The position numbers and the translations under genes are program-made. The notes below the pieces were generated by a model. The model saw nothing but the letters and a program-made list of their open reading frames with translations. It did not search any database and was not told the origin of the DNA. This document shows positions 1-7,865 of a DNA stretch of 60,431 nucleotides, one piece after another; positions within the stretch are counted from its first letter, which is position 1; each line of letters begins with the position of its first letter. The DNA is from an uncultured Clostridium sp. GTDB lineage: Bacteria > Bacillota > Clostridia > Clostridiales > Clostridiaceae. The DNA is taken from assembly GCA_934755305.1 (NCBI GenBank), contig CAKVLD010000012.1:1-60431 (forward strand), written 5' to 3'.

Positions 1-53
1 TAATTATTTTTCTTTTTGGTTCTTTTGAGGCACTATATTTTTATTTTTTAACG
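1..53. repeat. Dispersed repeat, right-half copy at window edge
   Basis: Positions 4-36 match 18,160-18,192 with one mismatch in 33 bases. The similarity continues through a shared run ending TTTTTTAACGT, with a two-base indel. The copy may continue beyond the window edge. The match is direct sequence comparison; the nature of the repeat is unknown. Confidence 0.7.
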
Positions 54-139
54 TCTTAGCCTCTTTGATACCTTTAAGTCCTGTAATTATCAGCCTTCCC
101 ACTTTTCTATTTTTTATACTTTACTTGAGGTTAAAGATA

Positions 140-160
140 AAAGCACCAAAAAGGTGCTTT
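140..160 (-). terminator. Terminator after fakA
   Basis: AAAGCACC (140-147) pairs with GGTGCTTT (153-160) around a five-base loop, just beyond the fakA stop. The minus strand continues TTTTATCTTT, so this is a plausible intrinsic terminator closing the yloU-fakA unit. Confidence 0.75.
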
Positions 161-178
161 ACTTCTTTTTAAATATTT

Positions 179-1816
179 TTATTCAACAGCTAATAAGAAA
201 TAATATAATGGTTGATTTCCTCTATAACATTGAACATCTAAATCATCATATTTTTCTTCTAACTCTTCTACAAAGGAATTAGCTTCATCTTCCGTAATAT
301 CTTTTCCATAGAATACAGTTATAAGCTCACTATCCTCATCTATTAAAGCTTCAAGAACCTTTTTAGTTACTTCAAACTTATCTTCTCCAACTTCCTTAAT
401 CTTTCCTTCTTCTAGACCAAGAATGTTTCCTTCTTTTATTTCTAATCCATCAATTTCAGTATCTCTTACGGCGTATGTTACAGATCCTGTCTTTACTGAT
501 TCCATTATTTCTTTAAGTTCTTGCTCATTTTCATCAACTTCCGCTTCTTGATTAAACATAGTTACACATGTAATACCTTGTTGAATTGACTTTGTAGGTA
601 TAACTCTAACATCTTTTTCTGTAATTTCAGCTGCTTGTGTTGCTGCCATTATAATATTTTTATTATTTGGTAATATAAATATATGATCAGCATTAAGTTT
701 ATCTATACATTCTAACATATCTTGTGTTGAAGGATTCATTGTTTGACCACCTTCAATTACATAGTCAACTCCAAGATCCTTAAAGATATTAGTAATTCCA
801 TCTCCCATAGCTACTGTTACAAAAGCATATTTCTTTGCTTCCATAGCTACATCTTCTGAATGTGTATTTTCTTCTATTTCTTCTTCAGTTAATAATAATT
901 CTCTATGCTCTTCTCTCATATTATCTATTTTTATTTTAGACAATTCCCCTAATTTTACAGCCTTTGACAAAACTAAGCCTGGATCATTTGTATGAATATG
1001 AGTTTTAATTACATCTTCATATCCAACAACAATCATAGAATCTCCAAGTGGTGCTATTTCTTTTTGGAATTCTTCTGCTTTAGATGCATCACCTAATATA
1101 ATAAATTCAGTACAATAACCAAATTTAATATCTACATCTGCTGTAGATTGTGCACCTGTAACTTTACCTGCAGCTATTTTTACATCTTTAATTTCTGCTT
1201 TAATTCCTTGAGTTAGAGCATCTGTCATACCTTGTAAAATTATATATAGCCCCATTCCACCTGAATCTACGACTTTAGCTTTCTTTAATGCTGGTAATAA
1301 GTCTGGCGTTTTATCAAGCATCACCTTAGCTGCTTTTGTTACTTCATCCATAAGAGATGCAATATCAGTATTTTCACTTGCTAATCCTGCTTCAGCTGTT
1401 GCTCTTACTACTGAAAGTATTGTTCCTTCTGTTGGTCTCATTACTGCTTTATATGCAGAATCAGAACCCTCTTTTAATGCTGCTATCATTTGACCAGCAT
1501 CAGCTTCTTCTAAACCACTTAATCCTTTAGATATACCTCTAAGAATCTGAGATAAAATAACTCCTGAATTACCTCTAGCGCCCATCAAAGCTCCCTTTGC
1601 AAGTGCCTTTGATATTTCTCCAATAGATGTTGAATTCATATTTTCTATTTCTTTAACTGCTGCCTTAAATGTCATAGACATATTAGTTCCTGTGTCACCA
1701 TCTGGAACAGGAAATACGTTTAAAGCATTTACGAACTCACTTTCCTCAGATAATCTATTGCTCGCATTTACGACCATGTTATAAAAGTCACGGCCATTTA
1801 TTGATAAATATTCCAT
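179..1816 (-). CDS. fakA: Fatty acid kinase subunit FakA (DhaL/DegV-like, YloV)
   Basis: Seen: 545 residues. An N-terminal DhaL (DAK2) kinase domain carries the nucleotide-binding motif FPVPDGDTGTN near residues 35-45, followed by a middle domain and a DegV-like C-terminal half. Known: FakA phosphorylates exogenous fatty acids held by a FakB carrier, feeding PlsX/PlsY phospholipid synthesis; it is cytosolic. No fakB lies in the window. The ATG follows a GGAGG site and sits 9 bases after the yloU stop, so the two are probably co-transcribed, as in Bacillus yloU-yloV. Older annotations call the family dihydroxyacetone kinase; the single-chain DhaL-DegV layout favours FakA. Confidence 0.9.
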   Translation of the reverse strand: MEYLSINGRDFYNMVVNASNRLSEESEFVNALNVFPVPDGDTGTNMSMTFKAAVKEIENMNSTSIGEISKALAKGALMGARGNSGVILSQILRGISKGLSGLEEADAGQMIAALKEGSDSAYKAVMRPTEGTILSVVRATAEAGLASENTDIASLMDEVTKAAKVMLDKTPDLLPALKKAKVVDSGGMGLYIILQGMTDALTQGIKAEIKDVKIAAGKVTGAQSTADVDIKFGYCTEFIILGDASKAEEFQKEIAPLGDSMIVVGYEDVIKTHIHTNDPGLVLSKAVKLGELSKIKIDNMREEHRELLLTEEEIEENTHSEDVAMEAKKYAFVTVAMGDGITNIFKDLGVDYVIEGGQTMNPSTQDMLECIDKLNADHIFILPNNKNIIMAATQAAEITEKDVRVIPTKSIQQGITCVTMFNQEAEVDENEQELKEIMESVKTGSVTYAVRDTEIDGLEIKEGNILGLEEGKIKEVGEDKFEVTKKVLEALIDEDSELITVFYGKDITEDEANSFVEELEEKYDDLDVQCYRGNQPLYYFLLAVE

Positions 1817-1825
1817 TGTTACCTC

Positions 1826-2176
1826 CTACACTCTTACCGCTTGCACATTTACGGTTATAGCAGAAACTTTTAATCCTGTAAAGTTTTCTAAACTATATTT
1901 TACCTTTTGAATTATGTTATTAGCAATTACTGATATCTTTGTTCCATATTCAACCATAACAAATAATTCTATATTTAATCTATCATCTTCAGTAAGAGTT
2001 ATCTTTACACCCTTGCTTAAGTTTTCTACTCTCATAAGTTCCCAAAAACCTTCACTAGCGTTTTTAGATACCATTCCTACAACACCATAGCATTCCATAG
2101 TAGATAAACCAACTATTTTAGCTAAGACCTCATCAGAGTAATGTATATCTCCATTTTCTTTAGAAAATCCAACCAT
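1826..2176 (-). CDS. Asp23/Gls24 family envelope-stress protein YloU
   Basis: Seen: 116 residues with the Asp23/Gls24 pattern, including an N-terminal stretch on activation and function (VGLSTMECYGVVGM) and a C-terminal FTGLKVSAITVNVQAV segment. No signal peptide or membrane span is seen. Known: the family is linked to envelope stress and alkaline shock, with unclear biochemistry. The ATG has an AGGAGG site, and the gene precedes fakA with a 9-base gap. It is transcribed divergently from rpmB. Family assignment is firm; cellular role is not. Confidence 0.88.
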   Translation of the reverse strand: MVGFSKENGDIHYSDEVLAKIVGLSTMECYGVVGMVSKNASEGFWELMRVENLSKGVKITLTEDDRLNIELFVMVEYGTKISVIANNIIQKVKYSLENFTGLKVSAITVNVQAVRV

Positions 2177-2207
2177 TACAATTCCTCCTATTCTTTCATT
2201 ACCATCT

Positions 2208-2236
2208 ATTTTATCTTAGAAATTTATAATATTCAA
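2208..2236 (-). promoter_or_regulatory. SigA-type promoter for yloU-fakA
   Basis: Minus-strand TTGAAT (2231-2236) and TAAAAT (2208-2213) are separated by exactly 17 bases, about 30 bases upstream of the yloU start. Called by eye from consensus. Confidence 0.6.
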
Positions 2237-2282
2237 GATTTATATAGGAATAATAAAATCTTCTACTAATTTATTTTATATT

Positions 2283-2311
2283 TTGCTTGCTTTTTTTATG
2301 CTTCTTATGGT
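2283..2311 (+). promoter_or_regulatory. Probable promoter for rpmB
   Basis: TTGCTT (2283-2288) and TATGGT (2306-2311) are 17 bases apart, about 60 bases upstream of the rpmB start. The -10 is weak against consensus, so this is tentative. Confidence 0.4.
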
Positions 2312-2371
2312 AAAATTCATATTGTCCTATTGAAGAGAATTTTATCTTCACAAATAAGGAGGTGTTTTCAA

Positions 2372-2563
2372 ATGGCAAGAAGATGCGAGATATGTAATAA
2401 AGGCGTTGTTGCTGGAGTACAATTTAGTCATTCACATCGTCAATCAAAGAGAACTTGGGCTCCTAACATAAAGAGAGTAAAGGCTTTAGTTAACGGAACA
2501 CCAAAGACAGTTCATGTTTGTACAAGATGTTTAAGATCTGGTAAAGTTCAAAGAGCAATATAA
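2372..2563 (+). CDS. rpmB: 50S ribosomal protein L28
   Basis: Seen: 63 residues starting MARRCEICNKG. Two cysteine pairs (CEIC near the start, CTRC near the end) look like the zinc-binding L28 variant. The longer open frame from 2,330 is rejected because AAGGAGGTG lies just before the ATG at 2,372. Known: L28 is a large-subunit protein needed for late assembly. It is one of only two intact plus-strand genes here, set opposite its conserved ylo-region neighbours as in Bacillus. An intrinsic terminator follows directly. Confidence 0.97.
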   Translation: MARRCEICNKGVVAGVQFSHSHRQSKRTWAPNIKRVKALVNGTPKTVHVCTRCLRSGKVQRAI

Positions 2564-2576
2564 GTTCAAATAGAAA

Positions 2577-2607
2577 AATGCATTATGTTTATAATGCATT
2601 TTTTTAT
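2577..2607 (+). terminator. Terminator after rpmB, possibly bidirectional
   Basis: AATGCATTAT (2577-2586) and ATAATGCATT (2591-2600) form a 10-bp stem with loop GTTT, followed by seven Ts. On the minus strand the hairpin is followed by TTTTTC, so it could also stop spoVM transcripts. Confidence 0.85.
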
Positions 2608-2674
2608 TTTTCAAAAAACAAGTAGCTTCTATAGCAAAATTACAGAAACAACTACATAAACTTATGTAAGTTTC

Positions 2675-2746
2675 TTAGTTCTTTTTCATAAAAAACTTAA
2701 TAAAGTTCGATAAAAACTTAGGTAACTTAATAGCTATTATCTTCAT
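2675..2746 (-). CDS. spoVM: Stage V sporulation protein M (23 residues)
   Basis: Seen: a 23-codon frame beginning MKIIAIKLPKFLSNF and ending FFMKKN, with a GAGGAG site about 11 bases upstream. It shares the IKLPKFL core and amphipathic-helix character of Bacillus SpoVM (26 residues). It occupies the identical syntenic slot between rpmB and thiN. Known: SpoVM recognises the positively curved forespore membrane and anchors the SpoIVA coat basement layer; spoIVA is also in this window (25,980-27,458). An in-frame GTG four codons upstream is a less likely start. Mother-cell expression is expected by analogy; I did not identify a SigE promoter. Confidence 0.88.
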   Translation of the reverse strand: MKIIAIKLPKFLSNFIKFFMKKN

Positions 2747-2773
2747 ATATCCATCCACTCCTCAAAATTAAAA

Positions 2774-2810
2774 AAATCTCTCTATTACATTCTATGTAAT
2801 AAAGAGATTT
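2774..2810 (-). terminator. Terminator after thiN
   Basis: Plus-strand arms 2774-2790 and 2794-2810 form a 17-bp stem with one wobble and a three-base loop. The minus strand continues with a T-run. It ends the prkC-to-thiN transcript, so spoVM probably needs its own promoter or readthrough. Confidence 0.8.
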
Positions 2811-2824
2811 TTAGTTATATTTTT

Positions 2825-3460
2825 TTAATCTTTTGAGAAAATTATCATCATAATTCCTGAGTCAAAAGATATATTTATATCTTCATTTAAAAATTCATTA
2901 CAAAGTGCTCTAGGCTCTAAAAGAGTCATAGTATATTTATCTAAAGTATATTTTGCACCTACTATAGTTACATTTTCAACTTTTTCAGATAAAGGTATTA
3001 AACTTACCATTTCTCCATATTCACCTTTAAGAGTTATTTCTTTATTAGCTAAAAACGCTCTATTATGCTCATCTATAATTTCTGCTTCTATATTATCCTC
3101 TAAAGCCTTTAAAAGGATACCTACATTTCCTAAAAAATGATCTATTCTTGTACCTGTCACTCCAAAGAACAACACTTTACTAAATCCCTTTTCTTTAGCC
3201 TTTTCATAAGCTAAATAAGTATCTGCATAATCCTTCTCTGGATTTAAGGTAACAACTTCACATTGCATCTTTTTAAAATTATCTATAATTTCTTTTTTAG
3301 CTGAATCAAAATCTCCTATTACTAAGTCAGGTTTTATTTTATATTCATATAATGCATTACACCCTTTATCTGCACCTATAATATAATCTCCTTCTTCTAT
3401 ATATTTTAAAAGAATTTCTTTAGAAGGACTATTACCCCCACTTACTATTATAGCTTTCAT
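2825..3460 (-). CDS. thiN: Thiamine pyrophosphokinase
   Basis: Seen: 211 residues with the family motifs IGDFDS (about 48-53), NPEKDYADT (73-81) and TGTRIDHFLGN (about 102-112). Known: transfers pyrophosphate from ATP to thiamine to make TPP, in the cytosol. The gene begins three bases after the rpe stop, in the rsgA-rpe-thiN order usual for Firmicutes. No TPP riboswitch is seen upstream, consistent with constitutive operon expression. Length is typical. Confidence 0.93.
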   Translation of the reverse strand: MKAIIVSGGNSPSKEILLKYIEEGDYIIGADKGCNALYEYKIKPDLVIGDFDSAKKEIIDNFKKMQCEVVTLNPEKDYADTYLAYEKAKEKGFSKVLFFGVTGTRIDHFLGNVGILLKALEDNIEAEIIDEHNRAFLANKEITLKGEYGEMVSLIPLSEKVENVTIVGAKYTLDKYTMTLLEPRALCNEFLNEDINISFDSGIMMIIFSKD

Positions 3461-3462
3461 CT

Positions 3463-4113
3463 TTATGCTAATTCCTTTAACTTATTAATGTTCTCTTCTA
3501 CTTTTCCTTCTTTAAACACAGCTGATCCTGCAACCAACACATCAGCTCCTGCTTCTACTAACTCCTTAATGTTAACTTCAGATACTCCTCCATCAACTTG
3601 AATTAATAAATCTTTATTATATTTATTTCTTAATTCACTTACTTCTTTAACTTTTTCTAGAGAATATGTAATAAACTTTTGTCCTCCAAAACCTGGATTA
3701 ACAGACATAATTAATACCATATCTATTTCTCCTATTATATCTTTAATTAAAGATACCGGAGTACCTGGATTTAAAGCTACTCCAACTTTACACCCTTTAG
3801 CTTTAATTAATTGAATAGCTCTATCTATATGTACTTCTGCCTCATAATGAATTGTAATAAAATCTGCCCCTGCATTTACAAAATCATCTACAAATCTGCT
3901 TGGTGTATCTATCATTAAATGTACATCGAACACCTTATTTGTTTTATCCCTTAAAGACTTAACTATAGGAGCTCCTAAAGTTATATTAGGAACAAACTTT
4001 CCATCCATAACGTCTATATGAATCCAATCAGCTCCTGCTTTATCTACTCGTATTACTTCTTCCCCTAACTTTGAAAAATCAGCTGAAAGAATTGATGGTG
4101 CTATTTTTACCAT
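3463..4113 (-). CDS. rpe: Ribulose-phosphate 3-epimerase
   Basis: Seen: 216 residues of TIM-barrel type, starting KIAPSILSADF, with IHIDVMDGKFVPN near 32-44, MSVNPGFGGQ near 137-146 and the phosphate-binding VDGGV near 174. Known: interconverts ribulose-5-phosphate and xylulose-5-phosphate in the pentose phosphate pathway. Its ATG overlaps the end of rsgA by 7 bases, implying translational coupling. Length is normal. Confidence 0.97.
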   Translation of the reverse strand: MVKIAPSILSADFSKLGEEVIRVDKAGADWIHIDVMDGKFVPNITLGAPIVKSLRDKTNKVFDVHLMIDTPSRFVDDFVNAGADFITIHYEAEVHIDRAIQLIKAKGCKVGVALNPGTPVSLIKDIIGEIDMVLIMSVNPGFGGQKFITYSLEKVKEVSELRNKYNKDLLIQVDGGVSEVNIKELVEAGADVLVAGSAVFKEGKVEENINKLKELA

Positions 4114-4976
4114 TTATATTTTCCCCCTTCAATTATTTCTTCTAATGTTCTTATATAAAATTCATATCTATGCTTATTTATTTTCCCCTCTTCTACAGCT
4201 TCCTTTATAGCACAACCTGGTTCTTTATAATGAAGACACCCCCTAAACTTACAAGAATTATTAAGTTCTTCAAATTCAGGGAAACAATATCTTAGTTGGT
4301 CTTTTTCTATAAAAGTTACATCTAAAGTCGAAAAACCAGGAGTGTCAACTATGTATCCATCTTCTATAGCAATAAGTTCACTATGCCTAGTTGTATGCTT
4401 TCCTCTACCTATCTTTTCACTAACATTACCTGTTTCCATATGGTCTTTTTCTGTTAGAGTATTTATTAAAGTAGACTTACCAGCTCCTGATGGTCCACAA
4501 AGCACAGTAACATTACCTTGCATTTTTTCTCTTAAAGTATCTACTCCTAAACCTTCTTTAGCATTTATGAATAATACATCATAACCTATAGCATTTATTT
4601 TATTTTTTACTATTTCTCTTTCCTCTTCTGTTACTAAATCTACTTTGTTTAAACACACTATAACTTCTATATTATTGCTTTCACATAATACTAGAAATCT
4701 ATTTAATAAATCAAAGTTTAAATCTGGATTTTTAATGGCAAAAACCACAAAAGCTAAAGTAACATTTGAAACAGTTGGTCTTATAAGCTCAGAATGTCTT
4801 TCATGAATTTCTTCAATAACACCTTTACCTTTTTCAACTTTTATTGTTACATTATCTCCTACCATAGGCTTCATATCTTTATGACGAAACTTTCCTCTTG
4901 CCTTACATTCTATGATGCCCTCCTCTGTTTTTATGTAATAAAATCCGCCTATACCTTTAATAATTTTTCCTTCCAT
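4107..4976 (-). CDS. rsgA: Ribosome small-subunit GTPase RsgA
   Basis: Seen: 289 residues with the circularly permuted GTPase order: OB-fold N-terminus, NKVD (G4, about 110), GPSGAGKST (G1, about 161), DTPG (G3, about 212), then a zinc-binding C-x-C-x-H-x-C region containing CKFRGCLH and EPGC. Known: checks 30S maturation and is a substrate of PrkC-type kinases in several Firmicutes, which fits its place directly after prkC. It overlaps rpe by 7 bases. Confidence 0.96.
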   Translation of the reverse strand: MEGKIIKGIGGFYYIKTEEGIIECKARGKFRHKDMKPMVGDNVTIKVEKGKGVIEEIHERHSELIRPTVSNVTLAFVVFAIKNPDLNFDLLNRFLVLCESNNIEVIVCLNKVDLVTEEEREIVKNKINAIGYDVLFINAKEGLGVDTLREKMQGNVTVLCGPSGAGKSTLINTLTEKDHMETGNVSEKIGRGKHTTRHSELIAIEDGYIVDTPGFSTLDVTFIEKDQLRYCFPEFEELNNSCKFRGCLHYKEPGCAIKEAVEEGKINKHRYEFYIRTLEEIIEGGKYKW

Positions 4977-5060
4977 AGTTCCTCCAATAAATTAATTCCT
5001 AATATATATAATAACCAGATTTTAATGATAATTGCAAATTAATTATTTTAATAATAAAAA

Positions 5061-5098
5061 ATCTACATACTAAAGCATCAATACTCTAGTATGCAGAT
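5061..5098 (-). terminator. Hairpin after prkC
   Basis: Plus-strand arms 5061-5072 and 5087-5098 form a 12-bp stem with one wobble. The minus strand continues with a T-run, just beyond the prkC stop. This gives partial or full termination before rsgA. Confidence 0.7.
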
Positions 5099-5102
5099 AT
5101 TA

Positions 5103-7115
5103 TTATTCATCTTGCTTAGGCGGATCTGTTGGTTTAGTAGATTGTGTTTCTTTCTTAAATGTTAATGTAACAGTACTTCCTTCTTCCACCTCTGATGGCC
5201 AAGAATCAAGCACCCCATCTTTATCTCCAGAAATACTCATGTTCAATCCTTTGCTTTTTAAAGCAGCTCTAGCCCCATCTACAGTCATACCTTTTTGTAA
5301 GAAATCTATCTGAACTTTCTTCTTAGTAGGTTCCTCTTCTTTTGCTGGTTCTTCTTTCTTTTCTGGTTCTTTATATTTACCAATAGTAATAGTTACTGTT
5401 TTACCTTTAGCTACAGGAGAACCAGACCCAGGTGATACATTAATAACTTTACCATCTTTATTCTTATCTTCAATATCTGCTGTTATAACTTTAACTCCTA
5501 AACCAGCATTATTTAAAGCTTTTTCTGCTTCACTTTCTGTTAAATTATCCAATTCTGGCACATTAACATATTTAATTGAAGCTCCTAAACTTACATAAAT
5601 AGTTATCTTATCTTGTTCTGTTACTTCTGAATTTGCATCAGGATCTGTACTTATAACGCATCCTTTATCTATATCATCACTATTTTTTTCAACCACTTCA
5701 TAGTTAGTTAATCCATTTTTCTTTAATAAAGCCTTTGCATCATTAAGAGATTCACCTTCTAAGTTAGGCACCTTTATCTTCTTCTTACCAGAACTTACCA
5801 TAACTCTAACCTTTGAGCCCTTTTCCACAGTGCTTCCTTCTTTAGGATAAACATCTAGAATAGTTCCTTCTGGCTCATCACTTTCTTCTCTATCTCCTTC
5901 TTCAATTACTAACCCTAAGGATTCAAGAGCTGATTTAGCTTGATCTAAGGTCATACCTTTTATTGTTGGAATAGTAACTTCTTCCTTACTACTTCCTCCT
6001 AATAAACTTACTCCTCCTACAGCTAATAAGGCTACTGCTATTACTGCAACTATTCCTATAATAATCTTCTTTATATTTTTATAATTTCTTTTAGATTTTT
6101 CCTCATCTTCATCATCGTCATAGTCATCATCATATTCGTCATCATACTCATCATCGTATTCATCATCATATTCTGAATCATATTCCTCTGTTATAGGTTC
6201 TTTTTTATCAGAACCAACTCCTATTTCAGGATTAACTGCAGTCATAACTATTGTCTTACCATCATAATCTTCTTCCATAACACCAATAATTGCATTAGGA
6301 TCTTCCTTTATTTTTTGTAGATCTCCTATTAATTCTTTAGCAGTTTGATATCTCTTGTTAGCTTCTTTTTCCATACATTTCAAAATTAACTCATTTAAAC
6401 TTTCTGGTATTCTTGAATTAATTTGTTTTGGAGGTACTGCCTCCTCTTGAATATGTTTTAAAGCTATAGTTACAGGTGAATCAGCTTCAAAAGGTAACTT
6501 TCCAGTAGCCATTTCATATAATACTATTCCTAAAGAATAAATATCAGTACGAGCATCTACAAAACTTCCTTTTGCTTGTTCTGGCGAAAAGTATTGAGCT
6601 GATCCCATGATAGTAGTAGTATTAGTTAAAGTAGCAGAATCAGTTGATTTAGCTATACCAAAATCAGTAACTTTAATAACTCCATCCTCTGTAACCAATA
6701 CATTTTGTGGCTTAACATCTCTATGAATAATATTATTTTTATGAGCACATTCTAAAGCTTTAGCAATTTGTAATCCGATTTTAATAGTTGTTTCATAATT
6801 TAGCTTTCCAAACTCTTTAATTAATTCCTTTAGAGTTTTTCCTTGCACATACTCCATAACTATATAATTAAGATCACCTTGAGTTCCTACATCTAATACA
6901 TTAACTATATTATTATCAGATAAAGTAGCTATAGCTGTGGCTTCTCTTTTAAACTTATTCACTATATCTTCATTACCTGACAATTCTTTTTTTAATATTT
7001 TTACTGCAACATTTCTATGAAGTTTATTACATCTAGCTTTATAGACTATAGACATTCCGCCTTCGCCTATCTTTTCTAATAACTCATACCTGTTTCCTAA
7101 AGTTTCACCTATCAT
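5103..7115 (-). CDS. prkC: PASTA-domain Ser/Thr protein kinase PrkC
   Basis: Seen: about 670 residues. The kinase domain (1-270) has GEGGMS, catalytic Lys39, HRDVKPQN with Asp133 and DFG at 151-153. A highly acidic Tyr-Asp/Glu repeat spans about 311-339, one membrane span 351-374, and outside it three clear PASTA domains plus a shorter divergent fourth. The ATG at 7,115 is preferred over a TTG at 7,133 because GGAGGAGAGAGG precedes it; that leaves one base after the stp stop. Known: senses muropeptides or lipid II and phosphorylates growth and translation factors. A potential substrate, IreB, is encoded at 57,843-58,103. Confidence 0.95.
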   Translation of the reverse strand: MIGETLGNRYELLEKIGEGGMSIVYKARCNKLHRNVAVKILKKELSGNEDIVNKFKREATAIATLSDNNIVNVLDVGTQGDLNYIVMEYVQGKTLKELIKEFGKLNYETTIKIGLQIAKALECAHKNNIIHRDVKPQNVLVTEDGVIKVTDFGIAKSTDSATLTNTTTIMGSAQYFSPEQAKGSFVDARTDIYSLGIVLYEMATGKLPFEADSPVTIALKHIQEEAVPPKQINSRIPESLNELILKCMEKEANKRYQTAKELIGDLQKIKEDPNAIIGVMEEDYDGKTIVMTAVNPEIGVGSDKKEPITEEYDSEYDDEYDDEYDDEYDDDYDDDEDEEKSKRNYKNIKKIIIGIVAVIAVALLAVGGVSLLGGSSKEEVTIPTIKGMTLDQAKSALESLGLVIEEGDREESDEPEGTILDVYPKEGSTVEKGSKVRVMVSSGKKKIKVPNLEGESLNDAKALLKKNGLTNYEVVEKNSDDIDKGCVISTDPDANSEVTEQDKITIYVSLGASIKYVNVPELDNLTESEAEKALNNAGLGVKVITADIEDKNKDGKVINVSPGSGSPVAKGKTVTITIGKYKEPEKKEEPAKEEEPTKKKVQIDFLQKGMTVDGARAALKSKGLNMSISGDKDGVLDSWPSEVEEGSTVTLTFKKETQSTKPTDPPKQDE

Positions 7116-7116
7116 A

Positions 7117-7836
7117 TTACCTCTCTCCTCCAAACAATAAAACTGTAATATTGTCTCTGCCGCCTTTGTATTTAGCTAAATTTACAAGTTTGTTACAGAT
7201 AGTAACAGGATTCTTTTCTTTATTAATAGTTGATACTATTTCCTCTTTAGTTAGCTCATTAGTCAAACCATCTGAACATAATAAATATATGTCATATGTA
7301 CCCTCATCTATGACAAAAATATCCACATCAACAAAATCACTTGTACCTACTGCTCTAGTAATTATGTTTTTTCTAGGATGATTTGCTGCTTCTACTTCTG
7401 TTATAGTACCAAGATCTACAAGTTCTTGTACTAATGAATGATCTTTAGTAATCTTAACAAGATTATCACCTTTAGATGCTAAGCAAGAGCTATCCCCTAC
7501 ATTAGCTACGATAATCTTGTTATTTACAACAAGAGCTGCTGTAACGGTAGTACCCATACCGCTCAACTTCTTTTCTTTCATTGAATGAATATATATATCA
7601 GTATTTACTTTTTCTATAGCTTTTTTTAAAATATCACTACATCCTTCATTATAAAAGTTTATCTTTATATATTCTACTATTCCTTCAGCAGCCATTTTGC
7701 TAGCTACTTCACCAGCATTATGACCACCCATTCCATCTGCAACAACATAAATACAATAATCTTCGCATTCATGATAGCATAGAGAATCTTCATTAAGATT
7801 TCGCACCATACCAACATCACTTAAAAAACCAATCAT
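7117..7836 (-). CDS. stp: PP2C-type Ser/Thr phosphatase (Stp/PrpC)
   Basis: Seen: 239 residues with PP2C metal-binding motifs: DGMGGHNAGEVAS near 34-46, SGMGTT, GDSS near 117, a SDGLTNEL segment and a final GGRDNIT. Known: a manganese-dependent cytosolic phosphatase that reverses PrkC phosphorylation. Its stop codon lies one base from the preferred prkC ATG, so kinase and phosphatase are tightly coupled. Length is usual. Confidence 0.95.
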   Translation of the reverse strand: MIGFLSDVGMVRNLNEDSLCYHECEDYCIYVVADGMGGHNAGEVASKMAAEGIVEYIKINFYNEGCSDILKKAIEKVNTDIYIHSMKEKKLSGMGTTVTAALVVNNKIIVANVGDSSCLASKGDNLVKITKDHSLVQELVDLGTITEVEAANHPRKNIITRAVGTSDFVDVDIFVIDEGTYDIYLLCSDGLTNELTKEEIVSTINKEKNPVTICNKLVNLAKYKGGRDNITVLLFGGER

Positions 7837-7865
7837 AAATTTATACCCCTCTCTCTCCCTGGGTG

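Noticed and set aside
4342..4584. Plus-strand open frames inside rsgA and similar antisense frames elsewhere
   Set aside because: They are antisense shadows of well-supported minus-strand genes, without ribosome sites or recognisable domains.
7117..7133. TTG start of prkC at 7,133
   Set aside because: It overlaps the phosphatase stop. The GGAGGAGAGAGG stretch instead serves the ATG at 7,115, giving the canonical MIGETLGNRY start.
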